A stretch of 64,000 nucleotides of DNA. Source: Symsagittifera roscoffensis (taxonomy: Eukaryota; Xenacoelomorpha; Acoela; Convolutidae). Position numbers and translations under genes: made by a program. Where the stretch lies: NCBI RefSeq assembly GCF_963678635.1, contig NC_087068.1, positions 41,251,649-41,315,648 on the forward strand, read 5' to 3'. Shown in pieces: positions 1 to 10,440 of this stretch (the first letter of the stretch is position 1; each line of letters starts with the position of its first letter). A model generated the notes under the pieces. The model saw nothing but the letters and a program-made list of their open reading frames with translations. It searched no databases and was not told where the DNA came from.

Positions 1-999
1 CCTTCCTTGACTTTTTTCTAACTATCTCTTGCCACTTTATTGAGTTTTTATTATTCATCTTCGAGATTCATTCACGCTTGTACTATATGTACTGCTGTTG
101 CCTTTTTTTATCTGAGGTCTAGGGTTTGAGTCCCGCCCGGATCTTGTTTTTCTTCAGTATGTTCAAAATTGAAAAAAAAAATCCCGGGAAAAACTGTTTT
201 GTCGGGTTTTCGTTTGTCTGCTTATGTTTCGTCTGCAACAAAATGCCCTGGCGTTTAAGGGTATATTTTCTTTGGTTGTCCTTTTCTTTGTTTAAAGCTC
301 TAAAATTTTTTCGACCTAATTCTTTGTGGCTTTTGTTTTATCCGCCTAGTTACTTTTGCTTGTATAGCTTAAAAAGCAAAAACGGTAGATTTTTTTTTCT
401 GGAAACTTCAGGTAGTTTGTGTTGCAAGAGTTCAAAGTGTTAAAACTTGATTGCACAAAATCTTTTACGACACCAATTTTTTTGGAATTTGATGGTATTC
501 GGCTCAATTGGCGTCTACTTTTTTTGTCGACTTAGAAGTTTGAATGCATTAGCCTTAATTTTACTGGTGATTGTATTTTTCGAATGATTTCAAAAATTAT
601 TATTTTTTTGCTAACAATTTCTTTTCGAGTTTGTTTCTTTTTGATCTCAGTGACGTTCGCTAGCTGGCAATGCTGCACTTGCAATGTAATGCAAGTAATG
701 TAAAGCTGCGCTTTACCTTTGTCTTTCATTTACATCTTCGCCCCCGTCTTTTGTCGAAAACGTATGTTTCAACCAAAAAACTATAGTGTCAATTAAATAT
801 GTTCCAGAAACTCGAAGAGCTTTGGGCCATGTATTTTCTGTTTATGTTAATTTTTTTGATTGTTCATATTCTATTTTTTTCAAAGTTTTTAGTGTGAAAA
901 TCTTTTTCTACAATCGTGCAAACGCACCTACAACTTGATGTCATGTCAGAAAGTGGATCAAGATAACTTCATTTTCAATGTTTTTTGTACCATATCTTA
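1..999. other. AT-rich non-coding flank
   Basis: AT-rich sequence with many T and A runs. The open frames here are short, low-complexity and rich in Phe, Lys and Leu, without recognisable motifs or convincing splice sites. I see no supported gene. Confidence 0.5.
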
Positions 1000-2720
1000 G
1001 CAAAAAACAAAAGATTGTAGTCGGTCAAAGGAGAGCCAAAGAAGATGTTAGTGATTGCCTTTTATAGCTCCGGAAAACTCAAAAAAAAATTGGTCTCTTA
1101 GTGAAAGCGCTTCTGGAATAAAGTTGTGTACCAATTTTTCAAGTGAAATATACAGATTTTTCGAGTTCTAAAGACTTATAAAAATCAATAATTATTATAT
1201 AGCTCTGATTTTGCAAACGAAGAACATTTTTAGTCTATCTATCCAAAATTTTGCCGATTGTTTCTGATATTTTTCGAAACAGTCAGTTTTTGCAAACGAT
1301 CTCAAAAAAAGTCTGGAGAACTTCGTTTTCATTGTTTTATTTCGGATCTTATTTCGGCCCAAAAAAGTAGACAGTAACCATATATAGCGAAGCAGGTTAT
1401 GAGCCTGATGATTGGCTTGGATTGCTTCAAAGGGTTCCAAAAATTTTATGTTCCCCTTGTTAAAACGCAATTTTTTTTAAAGTTTTATTCCGGTTTTTGG
1501 AGGTGAAGTATATAGAGTTTTTGAAATGAAGGACTTTATTGGCTTCAATGTTACTTATTTGCTTCAATATAATATAGATATTATACTTCTTCACGAATGT
1601 CGGTTAGTACTACCGATACCAACAAAAAGTCTGCAGAACTTGTTTTTCAATTTTTTTTGGATCTTATATTAAGCAAGAAAAAAATGGACCAAAACCGTAA
1701 AGAGTCAAGCTCTTGCAGAGCTTGATGATTGGATTTGGTTGCTCCAAAAAGATCAATTGACTTTTTCGGTCTTTTAGTGAAAACGCATCTGGTCTAAAGT
1801 TTTCCGAGTTAAGGAGATAAAATATATACGTTTTTTTGTGATTAAGAATTTTTATAAACTTCAATATCAGTGATATAGCTCTCTTTTCCTAAATGCAGAC
1901 AGTAACATTTTGTCTATTAAAAGCTTTTTTTTTGGTATTTCTTTGTACAAAATGTTCTGGGAAATGTTTGTTTTCAGTGTTTTTTTTTCGGGTCACATCT
2001 CAGCCAAAAAAGAAACTAGACCAAAAGCATACAGAGTCAAACTGATTCAAAGCCTAATGACCGGCTTTGATTTCTCCCAAAAGATCAAATTGCCTTTTTG
2101 TTCTCATGTTAAAAAAATCAGGCTTAGTTTTATTCCGAATTTTGGAGGTGAAACAAATACATTTTTTGAAATTCAGAATCCTTATTTAGATTACGAAAGC
2201 CGTATTTACAAGGTATTTACAAACTTTTGCAATTTTTTTTCAACATTTCTTCAAAACAGTCGATTTGTAAAAACGGTGCCAAATTCTGGAAAACTTTGTT
2301 TTCACTGTTTATTTTTTGGAGCCAAAAAATCCAAGAACTTTGAGATTCCGATGAATGTCTTTGATTTCTCGGATAATATTTTGGTCTCTCAGTCAAAAAA
2401 ACAAATGGTTTAAGGTTTTGTTTTCCAATTTTTAGTGGTGAAATTTTTGATCTTTTTTAGATTAAATATTTTATAATTTTCAATCTCAATTATATAGCTC
2501 TAGTTTCAAAAACAGACGATTTTTTAGAGTGTTTATGTAAAGTTTTGGCGACTGTCTTTAATATTTCTTCGAAAAAAAAATCTGGAAAACTTCAATTTCA
2601 GAGTTTGTTTTTCGGATCATGATTTTGCAAAAAATTAATTTAGACCAAAACCATATAGTCTCAAGCTGTTTGAGAGCCTGATGATTGATTTTCTTGGCTT
2701 CAAAGTTAGTTAAACATCTC
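1000..2720. repeat. Diverged tandem repeat, period about 300-330 bp
   Basis: A phrase resembling 'gagcctgatgattgg' recurs near 1401, 1718, 2050, 2341 and 2672, with a weaker match near 1035. Around each anchor the same order of short blocks appears: an 'agaccaaaa' block before it, then an 'aaaagatcaa' block, then 'ttttggaggtgaa'. This is an old, strongly diverged tandem array. It runs close to the left end of the retroelement at 2907, which may have inserted into it. No coding potential is evident. Confidence 0.5.
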
Positions 2721-2906
2721 TCATTTCCCAGACAAACGAAGATCGTGTTTTGTGTGTCTTTTAAAATATTTTACCTATTTTTTCCCGTTCTGCGAAACAG
2801 TTGATACGTGAAAATGTTACCAAATTAAAAAAAAACAGGAAAAAACATTTAAAATGAGTTCAAAGTAATGATTAACGTTTTTAATGTGATTAGTTGCTAT
2901 AAAAAC

Positions 2907-3790
2907 TGTGCCATTCTGCCAGATGACACAGCACAACCTTCCGGCGACATAAAAAAAAGTGACTAAAGGCCTTATGAACAAAAAAGTGTTGCGACGGAGG
3001 GTCAGAATGTTCTAGAATTTTTATTTTTAAAATTTCGATTGGAAGAAGAACATTTCTGAGAAATAGAAAAAAGACGGCCATTTTGAATAAAAAAGATGAA
3101 AATCAGAACCACGATAGAGATTGTGAAGAACAGTTGTATCAGAGACAGAAAAACACGGAGCCTCTTATCGTGGCAAAAACACACGATAAGGACCTTAGCG
3201 ACAGATATTTGTGGAGACGGAGGCTTCAGTGGGGGGAAGAGAAATACCACGGAACCCTCCCGGGACACGAAATATAGGAGATAAGAGTGTTATCTCAAGA
3301 AAATCACGGGAGCGGAGGCTTGGTCCCCCAGAGACTGTCTATGTGAAGGGACTGTATAAACTAACTTTAACAGCTGCTGTAATGTCCTAGATCTTAATTA
3401 AACACCGATATTATTTGATATTTCAGGACATGAGTAGATAGAAAAAGGAAAGGGTCAATCCATCTCCAATGGATTTAATATAAAACTGTCACACAAAAAC
3501 ATATAAAAATAGGTTGTTCGAGCCGTGTTTTTAATGACAATCACGTAGTCTGAGGATCCGAGACTCAGCTATGTGGTTGTGTTCGCATGTAAACGAAAGC
3601 TGATCAAAAGTCGTTTGACTGATGGCCTAAAAATGGTAACTTTTTACTTTGCCCTAGACAGACCAGAAAGTCAACTGGCAAGGTCGAGACGGTGAAAAAC
3701 GAGTAGGATTAAGGTAACTGACGCCTGCCAGTCGTTAATAGGTACTTTTTCTACGCTCCGTCGCTGTGTGATATTTGGGCGAATGTTACA
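2907..3790 (+). repeat. 5' LTR
   Basis: Direct repeat of 26371-27254 with the same length and about five substitutions. It begins TGTGCCATTC and ends GAATGTTACA. It contains a TATA-like box near 3501 and one copy each of GGAGGGT (about 2997) and ACCCTCC (about 3253), the motif that is amplified in the leader. The short open frames inside are present in both LTRs and look incidental. Confidence 0.95.
3501..3510 (+). promoter_or_regulatory. TATA-like box in 5' LTR
   Basis: ATATAAAAAT lies about two thirds into the LTR, where a U3 promoter would be expected. Transcription would then start near 3530. The identical sequence occurs in the 3' LTR. The assignment rests on motif and position only. 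Confidence 0.45.
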
Positions 3791-3802
3791 TAGACGTTTT
3801 TA

Positions 3803-3820
3803 TGGCGCTCCTGGGTGGGC
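3803..3820 (+). other. Candidate primer binding site
   Basis: TGGCGCTCCTGGGTGGGC starts 12 nt after the LTR end. It has the TGG start expected of a site complementary to a tRNA 3' CCA end. The distance is slightly long and I cannot assign a tRNA with certainty. A lysine-type tRNA shares the first six bases. Confidence 0.35.
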
Positions 3821-6174
3821 CTGTTAAAGGCATGAAACCATCATGATCAGCAAGCGTTTCAGCGACGAACCCTCCGCTCCGGGCGTATGCCCGAGTTAGA
3901 GGTCTTAATGACAATTTAATGACCGTTATTGTACTAGGGGGAAGGTGCGTACCCTCCGTCTAGTACAATTTAGCTTTTTAACTTAGTTAACACCGAAAAT
4001 TCCGGGGGCCGGAGGGTTAGGTGGGAAGTCATGAACCCGCTTGTCCCGAGGTCCCCGCACCAAAAACAACTAAAGAGAAAGCGTAAAACCAAACAAAAAT
4101 AGTGTATAACCAAGAAAAAGCCAAAAACAAATTTATTTTAAAACAAAAAAGTACAAAAAACAGTAAAAAAGTCCAAAAAAGACCAAAAACAGTAAAAAAC
4201 ATAAAGTGACAGTTTATATGTTATTTCCGGACGAGATGTGATCTGACCTTCCTATTTGTTGTTGTTTCAGATTGATTTATATCGTTTCTGATAGAAAGAT
4301 TGTGTGTTTTGGTGAAGGGTTGGATACCCTCCCTCGAGTGTAATTTGAGTGTTTAAGCACGTTAATGGTAATTTTGCCGGTGGCCGGAGGGTAGAGTGGC
4401 AAGCTGATCAACGTGTTCCACACTCAACAGGGACATCAAGGACAACATCCGCAACGACTGTTGGGTGTCGTTGAAGCAATTTTAGTATCGTTCGGGTACT
4501 ATTTCATTAAAACTTAAGTGGTGGGGGGCACGATTGGCGCGGTCCGATTGTACCCTCCATCGATTACAAATTTCCGAGTTAAGGGTCTTAATTCGGATAT
4601 TTTGGTGCAAAAGAGGGTATTTTACTATTCATCAACGACTATTAATAGATTATTATCCTTATTATATATTACTTATCTCCTCAATTAGATCCAAAAAATA
4701 CCCAATTTTGTCGAAAATCATCGATTTTCGATCAAACTGTAGACCCCCAAATTTTTGGATATCCGAGCTTTTCCGAACAACAAAAAGCTTTTATATAGGG
4801 AGTAGCTACGTAGTTCGATCCCCCTAACTAAAGAAACCGCGTGAGAAAAGACTCAGTAGAAGTTGGAAAAAACCAGAATTTTTCGGTCAAAATTTCGATA
4901 ATTTTTTGAATTTTGTCAATCTGTTTTGGGGATCGAGTTTTTGAGTTTTTAGAGTTAGAGCAATAAAATTTTTTGCGTTAGGAGCGTGCTAGCACAACGT
5001 GCTCGGTTACTAGAGAAATTTTTGGGTAACCCTCCGAGTAGCTCCGTGGATAGAGCTAACGACTTAAGGTTTGGAAAAGGAAGGAATCGGAGGGTCCAAA
5101 TTTGATAGTTTTTGGCCAAATTTTTGTTTCTAAACCAATTTTGGTCCGGTTTTTTGCATTATTCCAGTGCCGTACAGGGCTGCTACGCTCATTTCAAGTA
5201 TTTTTAGGAACTTTCGACCGGAATTGCGGAAAAAGTTTTTCAGAACCTATATAGGTGGTGAAAAAAGGCCATTTTGACGAACGCGTTTTTGGCGATTTAT
5301 CAAAGACTAGTTATCCGATCGGGATAATTTTGGTACGATAAGTCGACGTTTTTGACCACTTTTCCGAATCGCAACCGTTTTTGGGTTAATTATTTCGGAA
5401 AAGAAAAAATTTTTTAGAATTTGTTGGTTCGGAGGGTCCAAATCACGGGCAACCCTCCGAGCGGCAGAAAATTTTATCAAAACATCTTTTTATTCAACTG
5501 GGAAGGTTGACCGTGTCAGCCAACCTAGTTTTAAGTCAGGTAGACCGCTTTCAGAGGCTTTACTGCGGTGATATAACCCTTTTTCTTGATTTTGGGGGAA
5601 CCCTCCGAAGTGACCCTCCGGAGTCAGCTAAACCCCTTAGCAACCCTCCTTGGTGGAAAATTTCCACGAGATCACCCTAAGAAGTTAAAACAGCTCCCCT
5701 TAGAGCTCCTAGCTTGTTTTGACGCTTTTTGAAGCTAGTAGGAGAACCTTCTAAGCGAAGATCAAAAAATTTGAAAATTTTGGAGGTACCCTCCGAAGTA
5801 ACCCTCCGGAGCGTATTAAGCATCTTATTGACCCTCCTTAGTAAATTTAGGGGGACCCTCCGAAGTAACTTGGGTGATTAAGGTACCCTCCGAAGTAACT
5901 TGGGTGATCAAGGCACCCTCCGAGGTAACCCTCCGGAGTGTCTTAAACCTTCTAACGATCTTCCTTGTTAGAGACTTGAGTAAACTTTCTGTGGCAATTT
6001 GGGAAACGGATAATATCCATTTAATTAGGATCATATTAGGATATTAGGCGCGCTTATTAGGATCATAAGAACCCATTTTGACCCGGAAATTCGTGATCAA
6101 CTTTGGATTCTACATTGGGTGTATTAGAAGTACCCGGACAAAATTTTTTTTTTTGATTGTGATTTTGGTTGTGT

Positions 6175-6330
6175 GGTTGCCTTGAGCTACTTAATAGGAA
6201 AGTTCGGGCGATCCGGGAACAAATAAAGGAAGACCTCGGTGGGTGTATTAGGCAAATACACACCCACTTGTGAAGAAAAATTGTTCCCTACTCTCGTGCA
6301 CTTGGAGCAGTCCGAGTGTGGAAGAGCTTT
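6175..6330 (+). ncRNA. Structured RNA element, copy 1
   Basis: First of two tandem copies offset by 186 bp. Predicted helices: P1 6181-6188 with 6201-6208; P2 6215-6222 (GGGAACAA) with 6281-6288 (TTGTTCCC); P3 6239-6246 (GTGGGTGT) with 6260-6267, enclosed by P2; P4 6291-6294 with 6323-6326, capped by 6299-6306 with 6311-6318. P2 in this copy and its partner copy differ at four base pairs, each changed on both sides so pairing is kept. This is strong sequence evidence for a selected RNA fold in the element leader, 0.6-0.75 kb before gag. Confidence 0.65.
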
Positions 6331-6360
6331 TTCATAGATTTGAAGAATTTTCGAGAAAGA

Positions 6361-6515
6361 GGTTGCCTTGAGCTACTTAGTAGGACAGCTCGGGCAATCG
6401 CAGGACACCTAAAAGAAGACCTCGGTGGGTGTATTAGGCAGACACACACCCACTTGAGAAGACTGTGTCCTGGGCTTCGTTCTTTCGGATCGTTCCGATT
6501 GGGGGAAGTCTTTTT
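6361..6515 (+). ncRNA. Structured RNA element, copy 2
   Basis: Second tandem copy. P1 is 6367-6374 with 6387-6394. P2 is 6401-6408 (CAGGACAC) with 6465-6472 (GTGTCCTG). P3 is 6425-6432 with 6446-6453 and has the same sequence as in copy 1. P4 is 6474-6477 with 6506-6509, capped by a 5-bp TCGGA/TCCGA stem. The loop of P3 (ATTAGGCA) is conserved between copies while the P2 bases changed in pairs. This pattern suggests that loop sequence and stem pairing are both under selection. Role unknown: packaging, dimerisation or internal ribosome entry are options. Confidence 0.65.
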
Positions 6516-6552
6516 CTTTAAGACTAAGTTTTATTTATCTATTTCTGAATCA

Positions 6553-6597
6553 TCACTGCTTTTTATCAAAGATTGTTTAATTTTAACAAAGCAGTGA
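6553..6597 (+). other. Perfect 10-bp hairpin upstream of gag
   Basis: TCACTGCTTT at 6553-6562 pairs perfectly with AAAGCAGTGA at 6588-6597 across a 25-nt AT-rich loop. It follows the two structured RNA copies and precedes the gag start by about 340 nt. Confidence 0.5.
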
Positions 6598-6939
6598 CTT
6601 GATAAATTGTGTGGCGATAAATTGATACTGACAAAAGGTCGTTGTCACCTGTAGGATATTCTTATCTGATTATCGATTGTGTTTTGTGTGTCGATTATAT
6701 CTTGTGGAAACTTAGTGATACTGTTATACTATACAACCGGGTTGAGTTAGCATTATATCAATACTGGGTAGACCCTGTGTGTAACTTTAGCTGAGTCACT
6801 AATTTAGTCGTGAGAGATCTAAGAGACATTTTGATACTGACGGAATCGAGTAGGCAGCGTTAAGTGATTTAACTAAATCTTGTTTGTGGTACGTTTGCAT
6901 TGCCATCAAATTACGAATACTTTCATTTTGTTAAAAACT

Positions 6940-8562
6940 ATGCAGCGCAGGGACTCGCTAGGATCGACTACTAAAATTCCCAGGCTAAGCAAGGGAAGCA
7001 CGCGGAAGTTTAGAACTAGGCGTAGCCAAACCTCGTTTAGCAGCGCTTCCGACGCGTTTGCTGAAGACGAATCGACTAAAGGTCAACCTGATCTTTCAGT
7101 GAGTGAAATGAAACTAAGGAGCGAGAAAAACCTCGATGGCAATCAAAGGCGGAGCGCCGAGGCCGAGCCTGCGAGCGAAACGCTGGTGGATCCCTTTGAC
7201 GAAGGGGAGCGAACGCTCATTCGACCCGACTTTGAGCCAGATGAGGTCCTCGAACGGGAGGAAGCCGAGAGGACAGAGGAGACCTCGGAGCGTCCCGAGG
7301 TCGAACCTCGGGAGGAAGTGTTGTACAGGGGAATGTCCAAATCAGACACTAAGAGCTATAAATGGAGAAAGGAACATTCACATCCGACAAGTGCACACTC
7401 ATCTTTGGCCAAACAGAGCAACAACGCGATGATGTCGAGTATGAGTCCGGGTGAAGAGCAGACGTTCTCGAAGGCAAAGAAAAGTTGGAAGTCTTTGTAC
7501 GATGGGCGCGTGACGTCGCTACAAGCCGGAGGTCTATCCTCTAGTTACGGCCAACCGGAAATAACCCATCCGGATGTGAACTTCACACCGTGCCCAAGGA
7601 ACGACATGAACAGGGAGGCGTCTTCTGCCTCGCCGACCAGGCCTATGTCAGATGGGATAACGATGGGAGCATCATCAACATTTGACAGACTAATGACGTC
7701 AATGCACAAGCAAAAGGGCGGTGCGTCATCGAGTACTAGGCTACAGCCGCAGCTGACCTCGTCTTCTCTGGGGCTAACCCCGCCACTGGGGGCAGCTGGT
7801 GACATAAGTGATATGTTCGCTGGTGTGATGAATGGCCTGGATGAATTGAGGCGGGATATGACTAAGAAGATAGATCAAGTTGACGAGAGAGCTCACCATG
7901 GTCGAGAGAGTTTGAAAGACGAGCTAACGCACGTGAAGTCGCAGGCGAGGTTTGATCAGGCTCAATTGATTCATAACACCAATCAATGCCTGGCTGAGAG
8001 CCTGGCACAGGCAAACAAAGAGTCAGAGGAAAGAGAGGCAAGGATGACAAGAGAGATCGAGCGATTATTGAATGATCATGATAATACCTACGCCCAAACG
8101 ATGACTGGCCTGGAGAAGAGGTTAGACGCCAAATCTGACTTGATGATGCGGAAGCTTGACGCGATCCTGAATGGGAGTAGTTGGCAGGAGCATTCCAACT
8201 CAAGGGAGCGCTCAAGCCATGCGAATGTTGGAGATGGTACGGCCAACAGTGCCAGAGCCCAGCAAGGCTCGAGAACGAACTACGAACATAGAAACAAGGA
8301 GCGGCCAAGGGCAGCCCCGCAGAGGCCTGGCTGGACGAATCCAGTACCGCCGGAGGCAGATGCCACCCCGGAAACAAGATTGCCAACCGTGCCACAAGTC
8401 AGTTCAGTACCAGATCTGACTACAGTCTCGCAAGACACAACGATATATGCCTCGATGTTTGAGCCTCTGAACAGATCTCTTGAAACATTCATCACCAAGC
8501 TCTCGAAGTCAACCGAGAGAGGAGAGAGGTCAAGAAGAACACTGAAAAAGCCGAAGTCATAA
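6940..8562 (+). CDS. gag: Gag polyprotein, N-terminal part (ends at in-frame TAA)
   Basis: The first ATG of the frame is at 6940; the frame is also open a little upstream but without ATG. The product is about 540 residues. The first 280 residues are hydrophilic, low-complexity and rich in Glu, Arg and Ser. A likely coiled coil follows at about residues 290-430, with many Glu, Arg and Leu in heptad-like spacing. No zinc knuckle occurs in this part. The TAA at 8560-8562 does not end the protein family unit. The same frame continues without further stop into the conserved capsid region, so the stop either interrupts gag or is read through. Gag forms the cytoplasmic particle that packages element RNA. 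A separate N-terminal protein is the alternative reading. Confidence 0.75.
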   Translation: MQRRDSLGSTTKIPRLSKGSTRKFRTRRSQTSFSSASDAFAEDESTKGQPDLSVSEMKLRSEKNLDGNQRRSAEAEPASETLVDPFDEGERTLIRPDFEPDEVLEREEAERTEETSERPEVEPREEVLYRGMSKSDTKSYKWRKEHSHPTSAHSSLAKQSNNAMMSSMSPGEEQTFSKAKKSWKSLYDGRVTSLQAGGLSSSYGQPEITHPDVNFTPCPRNDMNREASSASPTRPMSDGITMGASSTFDRLMTSMHKQKGGASSSTRLQPQLTSSSLGLTPPLGAAGDISDMFAGVMNGLDELRRDMTKKIDQVDERAHHGRESLKDELTHVKSQARFDQAQLIHNTNQCLAESLAQANKESEEREARMTREIERLLNDHDNTYAQTMTGLEKRLDAKSDLMMRKLDAILNGSSWQEHSNSRERSSHANVGDGTANSARAQQGSRTNYEHRNKERPRAAPQRPGWTNPVPPEADATPETRLPTVPQVSSVPDLTTVSQDTTIYASMFEPLNRSLETFITKLSKSTERGERSRRTLKKPKS

Positions 8563-10440
8563 AAAGACGAGTCAGACGGCTGCATTGATACTTGGATAGA
8601 GGTGATGAAGTTACACTTTGAGGAAGAGAATCTCTCCAAGAAACAGGAGTGCAGCGCGCTGACAAGCAACCTGGAGGGTACTGCATTAAATTGTGTAATG
8701 GCGAAAAGAGCCAATGAGAGAGACAGCGCTCGCAAGATATTCGACATCCTGCTGAATCGTTTCGGCTCTGGAGTACAAGGGCACCAGGCTATGGTGAAGT
8801 TCGAGAAGAGGCGTCAGAGAGATGAAGAATCAATAGATAAATTCTTGGACGACCTTGAATTGCTCAGGAGGAGAAGCAACCCGGATGAGAGAATATCCGA
8901 GCGAAACTTGGCGATTGCTTCGAAGTTTATGGATGGAGTAAGGAGTGAGGAGCTGAAGACGATGTTGGCCACTCATTTCACCCTGTCGCTTGACCAGGTA
9001 CCCACGCCCGATGACTTGCGTATGAAGTCACGCGAGTATTTACTCATAAAACCGAGGGCGCAAAACCGTTACAGCAATTATGGTAACTATAGCGGGACAA
9101 ACACTGGTGCGAATTCCAGTTGGTACAAACCTCGCGATGACATGGACAAGAGGAGGTCGTGCGCGAATTGTGGTTCGATGGACCATCACGTTTCTGCGTG
9201 TTCTGCATACAAACAGAACATGAAGGCCATAGGCCACTTTCTTGAGGACGCCGACGCGACCGACGAGGATCATGAGGAGTACGTCAGGGGGCTCATCATG
9301 AAATATGGTCCGAGGTGTTTCTTCTGTAATTTGGAGGGACACTTCAAGTCGGATTGTACTCAATTTTGGGACGCAGTAGCGGACGCGAAACATCCCCGCC
9401 ATGAAGAGGCGCTTTCGGGTGTCAAGGCCAGTCGAGCACGTCTGATGAACGAGGCTGAATCTCGGAGAAAGGAAACGACACCGAGCACCTATGCGACCAA
9501 AAAGGTTAAGACATGGCCTGACGAGGTGGTAGCCTCGAACCTCGAAGCAGAGTCGTCTATTCCACTCAAGGTGGATTACGGCCTGGCGGCAAGGACAGCG
9601 CTGCAGAATGTCAAACAGGACCTTGCCACGAAAGAAGTGGAGCAATGGGTAAGGTCGGAGCTGGAAAGCACAGATCTTCGGGAGAGTCTTAATGTCCTCG
9701 GTAAAGCGACAAAAGTAGAAGACAAAGAGGAGCCCAAGAAACAGGGACTAAAACTGAACGTTATATCTGGCAAGACTTTCGGCATGACGAAGGCGGGGAC
9801 CAAAATAATGTCCATCATCTCAGTCGCAGGGCACCAGGTGGTCAAGAACTTGAGTGAACCATCCGAGATTACACTAATCCACCTGGACATCTATGCCGAC
9901 TACCTGAAGGAGAAGGATCCCAAACTGGACTCCAGGGCAGTGCGAGCGCTGCTCACAACGGGAGGTCCGAGGCTGATGAAAGTGGACGGACATTATATCG
10001 ATGTCTATGGCCCTTACCCGATTCTGATGAATGTGGATGGCATCAATATCTACACGAAAGCTCACATAACTGATGCGAACGATCAGGTTGGCCGGATATA
10101 CATTGGTCAAGAGGAGCTGAAGGTCAGACGAATCGGACACAACGCGATGCTCGAACAAGATGCGGTGCATATTGGTTGCGAGGCCGATCTGGCCGCACAC
10201 GTTCTGGACGTGCAAGGCAGACAACTTTCAGTAAAGGGGCTGCTAGACACGGGAGCAGTGGTTAGTGTCATGCCAGTCAAAACTTGGACCGACATGGGTT
10301 TCGAAAGATCGGATCTCATACCGACAAACATCAGGTTGGCAGCTGCCAATCAGGGAGCGATCTATGTCGCCGGACGAACCCTGATCATCTCACTGCAGCT
10401 CGGAGGAAGACATCTTTGGAGTAGTAGAGAATTTGGATGA
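8563..10440 (+). CDS. gag-pro: Gag capsid, nucleocapsid and protease N-half
   Basis: In frame with the preceding ORF; its first ATG is at 8602, but capsid similarity begins just before it (a segment reading DTWIEVM). The capsid-like helical region spans about 8580-9050. Two CCHC zinc knuckles of C-x2-C-x4-H-x4-C form lie at about 9160-9201 and 9316-9357 and bind RNA. A linker and a region of unknown fold follow. The retropepsin active site DTGA is at 10246-10257 within LLDTGAVVSVMP. The frame stops at 10438-10440 before the protease C-terminal half, which continues one frame over. The change of frame near 10400-10407 is either a +1 frameshift site or a one-base indel. Confidence 0.85.
   Translation, partial: KDESDGCIDTWIEVMKLHFEEENLSKKQECSALTSNLEGTALNCVMAKRANERDSARKIFDILLNRFGSGVQGHQAMVKFEKRRQRDEESIDKFLDDLELLRRRSNPDERISERNLAIASKFMDGVRSEELKTMLATHFTLSLDQVPTPDDLRMKSREYLLIKPRAQNRYSNYGNYSGTNTGANSSWYKPRDDMDKRRSCANCGSMDHHVSACSAYKQNMKAIGHFLEDADATDEDHEEYVRGLIMKYGPRCFFCNLEGHFKSDCTQFWDAVADAKHPRHEEALSGVKASRARLMNEAESRRKETTPSTYATKKVKTWPDEVVASNLEAESSIPLKVDYGLAARTALQNVKQDLATKEVEQWVRSELESTDLRESLNVLGKATKVEDKEEPKKQGLKLNVISGKTFGMTKAGTKIMSIISVAGHQVVKNLSEPSEITLIHLDIYADYLKEKDPKLDSRAVRALLTTGGPRLMKVDGHYIDVYGPYPILMNVDGINIYTKAHITDANDQVGRIYIGQEELKVRRIGHNAMLEQDAVHIGCEADLAAHVLDVQGRQLSVKGLLDTGAVVSVMPVKTWTDMGFERSDLIPTNIRLAAANQGAIYVAGRTLIISLQLGGRHLWSSREFG

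Larger units (their letters stand above)
3791..6939 (+). promoter_or_regulatory. 3.1-kb untranslated leader with ACCCTCC motif array
   Basis: No convincing ORF lies between the LTR and gag. The heptamer ACCCTCC or its complement GGAGGGT, usually followed or preceded by CG, occurs about 17 times between 3868 and 5935. Examples are near 3868, 3951, 4010, 4326, 4385, 4552, 5031, 5090, 5430, 5459, 5588, 5603, 5790 and several at 5850-5935. Some oppositely oriented copies are separated by 50-65 nt and could form hairpins, for example 3951 with 4010 and 5031 with 5090. At 5854-5940 a block containing 'ccctccgaagtaacttgggtga' is repeated in tandem. An A-rich stretch lies at 4080-4205. Function is unknown; protein binding or RNA structure are both possible. 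Confidence 0.6.

Noticed and set aside
3083-3284. Overlapping short ORFs in the LTR (and their copies at 26547-26823)
   Set aside because: Present in both LTRs in several frames, without motifs; explained by the repeat, not by coding.
4534-4827. 97-residue ORF in the retroelement leader
   Set aside because: Starts inside the ACCCTCC motif array, has no recognisable features and lies in a region whose conserved signals are nucleic-acid motifs.
6880-6939. Upstream extension of gag without ATG
   Set aside because: The first ATG in frame is at 6940; the extension would need a non-ATG start.
8540-8580. Alternative genetic code (TAA as sense) to explain the in-frame stops
   Set aside because: TAA and TGA also end the other ORFs here, and a TGA is among the interrupting stops; decay or readthrough is simpler.
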